Positions 56,701 to 64,000 of a stretch of DNA of 64,000 nucleotides are shown piece by piece (position 1 is the stretch's first letter; every line of letters starts with the position of its first letter). The translations under genes and the position numbers were made by a program. The stretch is taken from positions 25,731,401 to 25,795,400 of the forward strand of contig OY754472.1 of assembly GCA_963575645.1 (NCBI GenBank). Reading direction: 5' to 3'. This DNA is from Xanthostigma xanthostigma. Taxonomy: Eukaryota > Arthropoda > Insecta > Raphidioptera > Raphidiidae. The notes beneath the pieces are model-generated. The model saw nothing but the letters and a program-made list of their open reading frames with translations, was not told the origin of the DNA and ran no database searches.

Positions 56701-58047
56701 TATTTCATGAAGGTAAGTCTATTTACACTATAACATTCAGGTTTGGATCATTCTCTCATAAGAAAATGCAATCTGCATATTAAAGATTATTTTAACGCAG
56801 ACAAGCAGTTTTTACATGCTTCACGACAATTGCGTGCAAATGAGTCCTTATAGGTAAAATTGCTTTATTTTACAAAGGTAAGTCCATTTACACTATAACA
56901 TTCAGGTTTGGATCATTTTCTCAAAAGATAATTCAAATTGATCATTTCCTATTATTTTCACGCAGACAAGCAGTTTTTACATGCTTTACGACAATTAGGT
57001 GCAAATGAGTCCTTATAGGCAAAATTGCTTTATTTTACAAAGGTTAGTCTATTTTCACTATAACATTCTGGTTTGGATCATTCTCTCATAAGAAAATGCA
57101 AACTGCATATTAACTATTATTTTAACGCATACAAGCAGTTTTTACAAGCTTTATGACAATTAGGTGCAAATGAGTTCTTATTGGCAAAATTGCTTTATTT
57201 CATCAGGGTATGTCTATTTTTACTATAACATTCAGGTTTGGATCATTCTCTCATAAGAAAATGCAAACTGCATATTAACCATTATTTTAACGCATACAAG
57301 CAGTTTTTACATGCTTTATAACAATTAGAGGCAAATGAGTCCTTATAGGCAAAATTGCTTTATTTCATGAAGGTAAGTCTATTTTTACTATAACATTCAG
57401 GTTTGGATCATTCTCTCATAAGAAAAGGCAAACTGCATATTAACCATTATTTTAACGCATACAAGCAGTTTTTACATGCTTTATGACAATTAGGGGCAAA
57501 TAAGTCCTTATGGGCAAAATTGCTTTATTTCATGAAGGTAATTCTATTTACACTATAACATTCAGGTTTGGATCATTCTCTCATAAGAAAATGCAAACTG
57601 AATATTAACCATTATTTTAACGCAGACAAGCAGATTTTACTTGCTTCACGACAATTGCGTGCAAATGAGTCCTTATAGGAAAAATTGCTTTTTTTTACAA
57701 AGGTTAGTCTATTTACACTATAACATTCAGGTTTGGATCATTCTCTCATAAGAAAATGCAAAATGCATATTAACCATTATTTAAACTCAGACAAGCAGTT
57801 TTTACATGCTTTACGACAATTAGGTGCAAATGAGTCTTTATAGGTAAAATTGCTTTATTTCATGAGTGTAAGTCTATTTACACTATAACATTCAGGTTTG
57901 GATCATTCTCTCATAAGAAAATGCAAACTGCATATTTACTATCATTTTCACGCAGACAAGCAGTTTTTACATGCTTCACGACAATTGCGTGCAAATAAGT
58001 CCTTATAGGCAAAATTGCTTTATTTTACAAAGGTAATTCTATTTACA

Positions 58048-59694
58048 CTATAACATTCAGGTTTGGATCATTCTCTCATAAGAAAATGCAAACTGCATAT
58101 TAACCATTATTTTAACGCAGACAAGCAGTTTTTACATGCTTTACGACAATTGCGTGCAAATGTGTCCTTATAGTCAAAATTGCTTTATTTTATAAAGGTA
58201 TTGTATTTACAATATAACATTCAGGTTTAGATCAATCTCTCATAAGAGAATGCAAGCTACATATTAACTATTATTTTAACGCATACAAGCTGTTTTTACA
58301 TGCTTTATGACAATTAGGGGCAAATGAGTCCTTATAGGCAAAATTGCTTTATTTCATAAAGGTAAGTCTATTTTTACTATAACATTCAGGTTTGGATCAT
58401 TCTCTCATAAGAAAATGCAAACTGCATATTAACTATTATTTTAACGCATACAAGCTGTTTTTACATGCTTTATGACAATTAGGTGCAAATGAGTCCTTAT
58501 AGGCAAAATTGCTTTATTTCATGAGGGTAAGTCTGTTTTCACTATTACATTCAGGTTTGGATCATTCTCTCATAAGAAAATGCAAACTGAATATTAACCA
58601 TTATTTTAACGCAGACAAGCAGTTTTTACATGCTTCACGACAATTAGGGCAAATGAGTCTTTATAGGCAAAATTGCTTTATTTCATGAGGGTAAGTCTAT
58701 TTACACTATACAATTCAGGTTTGGACATTCTCTCATAAGAAAATGCAAACTGCATATTTACTATTATTTTCACGCAGACAAGCAGTTTTTACATGCTTCA
58801 CGACAATTGCGTGCAAATGAGACCTTATAGACAAAATTGCTTTATTTTACAAAGGTAAGTCTATTTACACTATAACATTCAGGTTTGGATCATTCTCTCA
58901 TAAGAAAATGCAAACTGCATATTAACCATTATTTTAACGCAGACAAGCAGTTTTTACATGCTTTACGACAATTGCGTGCAAATGTGTCCTTATAGTAAAA
59001 ATTGCTTTATTTTACAAAGGTATTGTCTATTTACACTATAACATTCAGGTTTAGATCAATCTCTCATAAGAGAATGCAAGCTACATATTAACTATTATTT
59101 TAACGCATACAAGCTGTTTTTACATGCTTTATGACAATTAGGGGCAAATGAGTCCTTATAGGCAAAATTGCTTTATTTTATAAAGGTAAGTCTATTTACA
59201 CTATAACATTCAGGTGTGGATCATTCTCTCATAAGAAAATGCAAACTGCATATTAACTATTATTTAAACGCAGACAAGCAGTTTTTACATGCTTTACGAC
59301 AATTAGGTGCAAATGAGTCTTTATAGGCAAAATTGCTTTATTTCATGAGGGTAAGTCTATTTACACTATACAATTTAGGTTTGGACATTCTCTCATAAGA
59401 AAATGCAAACTGCATATTAACCATTATTTAAACGCAGACAAGCAGTTTTTACATGCTTTACGACAATTAGGTGCAAATGAGTCTTTATAGGCAAAATTGC
59501 TTTATTTCATGAGGGTAAGTCTATTTACACTATTACATTCAGGTTTGGATCATTCTCTCATAAGAAAATGCAAACTGCATATTTACTATCATTTTCACGC
59601 AGACAAGCAGTTTTTACATGCTTTACGACAATTAGGTGCAAATGAGTCCTTACAGGCAAAATTGCTTTATTTTTCAAAGGTAAGTCTATTTTCA
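58048..59694. repeat. 1,647-bp tandem unit b1
   Basis: Counterpart of a1 in the second 10,553-bp copy, with the inverted repeat at 58,199-58,214. It shares a1's ACAATTTAGG base (near 59,370), which shows that the 1,647-bp duplication came before the 10,553-bp one. Confidence 0.87.
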
Positions 59695-61341
59695 CTATAA
59701 CATTCAGGTTTGGATCATTCTCTCATAAGAAAATGCAAACTGCATATTAACCATTATTTTAACGCAGACAAGCAGTTTTTACATGCTTTACGACAATTGC
59801 GTGCAAATGTGTCCTTATAGTCAAAATTGCTTTATTTTATAAAGGTATTGTATTTACAATATAACATTCAGGTTTAGATCAATCTCTCATAAGAGAATGC
59901 AAGCTACATATTAACTATTATTTTAACGCATACAAGCTGTTTTTACATGCTTTATGACAATTAGGGGCAAATGAGTCCTTATAGGCAAAATTGCTTTATT
60001 TCATAAAGGTAAGTCTATTTTTACTATAACATTCAGGTTTGGATCATTCTCTCATAAGAAAATGCAAACTGCATATTAACTATTATTTTAACGCATACAA
60101 GCTGTTTTTACATGCTTTATGACAATTAGGTGCAAATGAGTCCTTATAGGCAAAATTGCTTTATTTCATGAGGGTAAGTCTGTTTTCACTATTACATTCA
60201 GGTTTGGATCATTCTCTCATAAGAAAATGCAAACTGAATATTAACCATTATTTTAACGCAGACAAGCAGTTTTTACATGCTTCACGACAATTAGGGCAAA
60301 TGAGTCTTTATAGGCAAAATTGCTTTATTTCATGAGGGTAAGTCTATTTACACTATACAATTCAGGTTTGGACATTCTCTCATAAGAAAATGCAAACTGC
60401 ATATTTACTATTATTTTCACGCAGACAAGCAGTTTTTACATGCTTCACGACAATTGCGTGCAAATGAGACCTTATAGACAAAATTGCTTTATTTTACAAA
60501 GGTAAGTCTATTTACACTATAACATTCAGGTTTGGATCATTCTCTCATAAGAAAATGCAAACTGCATATTAACCATTATTTTAACGCAGACAAGCAGTTT
60601 TTACATGCTTTACGACAATTGCGTGCAAATGTGTCCTTATAGTAAAAATTGCTTTATTTTACAAAGGTATTGTCTATTTACACTATAACATTCAGGTTTA
60701 GATCAATCTCTCATAAGAGAATGCAAGCTACATATTAACTATTATTTTAACGCATACAAGCTGTTTTTACATGCTTTATGACAATTAGGGGCAAATGAGT
60801 CCTTATAGGCAAAATTGCTTTATTTTATAAAGGTAAGTCTATTTACACTATAACATTCAGGTGTGGATCATTCTCTCATAAGAAAATGCAAACTGCATAT
60901 TAACTATTATTTAAACGCAGACAAGCAGTTTTTACATGCTTTACGACAATTAGGTGCAAATGAGTCTTTATAGGCAAAATTGCTTTATTTCATGAGGGTA
61001 AGTCTATTTACACTATACAATTCAGGTTTGGACATTCTCTCATAAGAAAATGCAAACTGCATATTAACCATTATTTAAACGCAGACAAGCAGTTTTTACA
61101 TGCTTTACGACAATTAGGTGCAAATGAGTCTTTATAGGCAAAATTGCTTTATTTCATGAGGGTAAGTCTATTTACACTATTACATTCAGGTTTGGATCAT
61201 TCTCTCATAAGAAAATGCAAACTGCATATTTACTATCATTTTCACGCAGACAAGCAGTTTTTACATGCTTTACGACAATTAGGTGCAAATGAGTCCTTAC
61301 AGGCAAAATTGCTTTATTTTTCAAAGGTAAGTCTATTTTCA
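59695..61341. repeat. 1,647-bp tandem unit b2
   Basis: Counterpart of a2 in the second 10,553-bp copy, with the inverted repeat at 59,846-59,861. It has ACAATTCAGG (near 61,017) like a2. Confidence 0.87.
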
Positions 61342-64000
61342 CTATAACATTCAGGTTTGGTTCATTCTCTCATAAGAAAATGCAAACTGCATATTAACTA
61401 TTATTTAACGCATACAAGCAGTTTTTACAAGCTTTATGACAATTAGGTGCAAATGAGTCCTTATAGCCAAAATTGCTTTATTTCATGAGGGTAAGTCTAT
61501 TTACACTATTACATTCAGGTTTGGATCATTCTCTCATAAGAAAATGCAAACTGCATATTTACTATCATTTTCACGCAGACAGGCAGTTTTTACATGCTTT
61601 ACGACAATTAGGTGCAAATGAGTCCTTACAGGCAAAATTGCTTTATTTTTCAAAGGTAAGTCTATTTTCACTATAACATTCAGGTTTGGTTCATTCTCTC
61701 ATAAGAGAATGCAAGCTGCATATTAACTATTATTTTAACGCTTACAAGCTGTTTTTACATGCTTTATGACAATTAGGTGCAAATGAGCCCTTATAGGCAA
61801 AATTGCTTTATTTCATGAGGGTAAGTCTATTTTCAATATTACATTCAGGTTTGGATCATTCTCTCATAAGAAAATGCAAACTGCATATTAACCATTATTT
61901 TAACGCATACAAGCAGTTTTCACATGCTTTATGACAATTAGGGGCAAATGAGTCCTTATAGGCAAAATTGCTTTATTTAATGAAGGTAAGTCTATCTACT
62001 CTATAACATTCAGGTTTGGATCATTCTCTCATAAGAAAATGCAAACTTCATATTAACCATTATTTTAACGCTGACAAGCAGTTTTTACATGCTTTATGAC
62101 AATTAGGGGCAAATGAGTCCTTATAGGCAAAATTGCTTTATTTCATGAAGGTAAGTCTATTTACACTATAACATTCAGGTTTGGATCATTCTCTCATAAG
62201 AAAATGCAAACTGCATATTTACTATCATTTCACGCAGACAAGCAGTTTTTACATGTTTTACGACAATAAGGTGCAAATAAGTCTTAATAGGCAAAATTGC
62301 TTTATTTCATGAGGGTAAGTCTATTTACACTATAACATTCAGGTTTGGATCATTCTCTCATAAGAAAATGCAAACTGCATATTAACCATTATTTTAACGC
62401 AGACAAGCAGTTTTTACATGCTTCACGACAAATGCGTGCAAATGAGTCCTTATAGGCAAAATTGCTTAATTTTACAAAGGTAAGTCGATTTACACTATAA
62501 CATTCAGGTTTGGATCATTCTCTCATAAGAAAATGCAAACTTCATATTAACCATTATTTTAACGCATACAAGCAGTTTTTACATGCTTTATGACAATTAG
62601 GGGCAAATGAGTCCTTATAGGCAAAATTGCTTTATTTCATGAAGGTAAGTCTATTTACACTATAACATTCAGGTTTGGATCATTCTCTCATAAGAAAATG
62701 CAAACTGCATATTAACCATTATTTTATCGCAGACAAGCAGTTTTTACATGCTTTATGACAATTAGGGGCAAATGAGTCCTTATAGGCAAAATTGCTTTTT
62801 TTTACAAAGGTAAGTCTATTTACACTATAACATTCAGGTTTGGATCATTCTCTCATAAGAAAATGCAAACTGCATATTAACCATTATTTAAACGCAGACA
62901 AGCAGTTTTTACATGCTTTACGACAATTAGGTGCAAATGAGTCTTTATAGGCAAAATTGCTTTATTTCATGACTGTAAGTCTATTTACACTATAACATTC
63001 AAGTTTGGATCATTCTCTCATAAGAAAATGCAAACTGCATATTTACTATCATTTTCACGCTGACAAGCAGTTTTTACATGCTTCACGACAATTGCGTGCA
63101 AATAAGTCCTTATAGGCAAAATTGCTTTATTTCATGAAGGTAAGTCTATTTACACTATAACATTCAAGTTTGGATCATTCTCTCATAAGAAAATGCAAAC
63201 TGCATATTAACCATTATTTTAACGCATACAAGCAGTTTTTACATGCTTTATGATAATTAGAGGCAAATGAGTCCTTATAGGCAAAATTGCTTTATTTTAT
63301 GAAGGTAAGTCTATTTTTACTATAACATTCAGGTTTGGATCATTCCCTCATAAGAAAATGCAAACTGCATATTAACTATTATTTTAACGCATACAAGCTG
63401 TTTTTACATGCTTTATGACAATTAGGTGCAAATGAGTCCTTATAGGCAAAATTGCTTTATTTCATGAGGGTAAGTCTGTTTTCACTATTACATTCAGGTT
63501 TGGATCATTCTCTCATAAGAAAATGCAAACTGAATATTAACCATTATTTTAACGCAGACAAGCAGTTTTTACATGCTTCACGACAATTAGGGCAAATGAG
63601 TCTTTATAGGCAAAATTGCTTTATTTCATGAGGGTAAGTCTATTTACACTATACAATTCAGGTTTGGACATTCTCTCATAAGAAAATGCAAACTGCATAT
63701 TTACTATTATTTTCACGCAGACAAGCAGTTTTTACATGCTTCACGACAATTGCGTGCAAATGAGACCTTATAGACAAAATTGCTTTATTTTACAAAGGTA
63801 AGTCTATTTACACTATAACATTCAGGTTTGGATCATTCTCTCATAAGAAAATGCAAACTGCATATTAACCATTATTTTAACGCAGACAAGCAGTTTTTAC
63901 ATGCTTTACGACAATTGCGTGCAAATGTGTCCTTATAGTAAAAATTGCTTTATTTTACAAAGGTATTGTCTATTTACACTATAACATTCAGGTTTAGATC

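Larger units (their letters stand above)
50958..61510. repeat. 10,553-bp HOR unit, copy 2
   Basis: Adjacent direct copy of 40,405-50,957. After about 61,560 the sequence no longer follows copy 1: copy 1 continues with CATATTAACC at 51,001 while this one has CATATTTACT and then follows domain L from about 5,940. The duplication is therefore tandem and complete but not followed by a third copy in the window. Near-identity over 10.5 kb suggests recent unequal exchange; an assembly duplication cannot be excluded from sequence alone. Confidence 0.88.
53975..63345. repeat. Second long copy of domain L with internal 1,647-bp duplication
   Basis: Offsets to domain L are 53,974 up to the internal duplication, then 55,621, then 55,622 after the 1-bp deletion in L near 5,699. 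The total equals L plus 1,647 plus 1 bp. Shared private bases (TTTAATGAAGG at about 6,355 and 61,977; GTCGATTTAC at about 6,863 and 62,485) make this the closest relative of L in the window. The match ends where 63,346 reads CATTCCCTCA and L reads CATTCTCTCA, followed by different monomers. Confidence 0.88.
1..64000. repeat. 165-bp satellite DNA array, head-to-tail, about 388 monomers
   Basis: The same unit repeats from the first to the last base. AGACAAGCAG or close variants (ATACAAGCAG, CTGACAAGCAG, ATACAAGCTG) recur every 165 bp, and first-to-last spacing gives 387 periods with +8 bp net drift. All copies have one orientation. I saw no break, inversion, mobile element or single-copy sequence. 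The derived monomer is about 32% GC (28 C and 25 G in 165). Neighbouring monomers differ at several to about twenty positions, while copies in equivalent HOR positions are nearly identical. Monomer length, array size and HOR structure fit a centromeric or pericentromeric satellite of a eukaryote; that role is inferred, since sequence alone cannot show kinetochore assembly. The family was not recognised. Confidence 0.98.
36291..64000. repeat. Domain R: right HOR domain, 10.55-kb and 3.47-kb units
   Basis: About 168 monomers with the L variant set. The dominant structure is a 10,553-bp tandem duplication. Its neighbourhood also contains a 3,466-bp tandem duplication and, inside each 10.55-kb copy, a 1,647-bp tandem duplication. 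From 61,383 to 63,345 the sequence is closest to L at 5,761-7,723: both share a G in GTCGATTTAC and an A in TTTAATGAAGG that the copy near 37-39 kb lacks. From about 63,374 to the end it matches 58,431-59,057. The domain continues past the window. Confidence 0.85.

Noticed and set aside
1..64000. CRISPR array
   Set aside because: The whole 165-bp unit repeats, with no unique spacers between short repeats. Variation is spread as point changes, and the array is hundreds of units long.
1..64000. tRNA, rRNA or other RNA genes and origins or telomere repeats
   Set aside because: No cloverleaf with conserved tRNA A/B boxes, no rRNA-like sequence and no short telomere-type repeats were found in the monomer or its variants.
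53975..64000. A super-HOR with a period of about 54 kb spanning L-M-R
   Set aside because: The right copy of L does not lead into M: at about 63,346 it switches to other L/R monomers (matching 58,431 onward), so no full second super-unit begins in the window.

Overview
The whole window is one uninterrupted tandem satellite array. I find no protein-coding gene, RNA gene, transposon, CRISPR array or unique sequence in it. The unit is about 165 bp: the landmark AGACAAGCAG recurs at 21, 186, 351, 516 and onward to 63884, which is 387 periods with a net drift of only +8 bp. The monomer I derived by eye is about 32% GC. Every monomer reads in the same direction, and both window edges fall inside the array, so the true array is longer than 64 kb. 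An array of this size and monomer length, built of higher-order repeats (HORs), points to a eukaryote and most plausibly to centromeric or pericentromeric heterochromatin. I do not recognise the family and cannot name the species or clade.

Three domains can be told apart by variant bases. Domain L (1 to about 7,723) and domain R (about 36,290 to the end) share one set of monomer variants, for example TACAAGCTG and GAGGGTAAGTC. Domain M (about 7,724 to 36,290) uses another set, for example AAATACAAACTGC, CATCAGGGTATGTC and GAGTGTAAGTC. L recurs in R almost base for base: 1-5,699 matches 43,422-49,120, and 1-7,723 matches 53,975-63,345 once a 1,647-bp internal duplication is allowed for.

Inside the domains are nested duplications at many scales, nearly all close to whole numbers of monomers. 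They include 1,647 bp (10 monomers), 1,814 bp (11), 1,980/1,989 bp (12), 3,466 bp (21) and 10,553 bp (64), plus a 4-kb block repeated 11,575 bp away and partly a third time. Rare small changes mark descent. Examples are a 9-bp duplication, a 3-bp insertion, a perfect 7-bp-arm inverted repeat and a strongly diverged half-monomer.

There are no genes working together here. Any function would be structural (chromatin or kinetochore platform) or act through satellite RNA. The sequence-level features most worth a look are a short dyad in nearly every monomer, a near-consensus 5' splice-site motif on the + strand opposite AATAAA motifs on the - strand, and a CpG that is often replaced by TpG. Duplication boundaries below are good to a few tens of bases, because junctions fall in sequence shared by all monomers.
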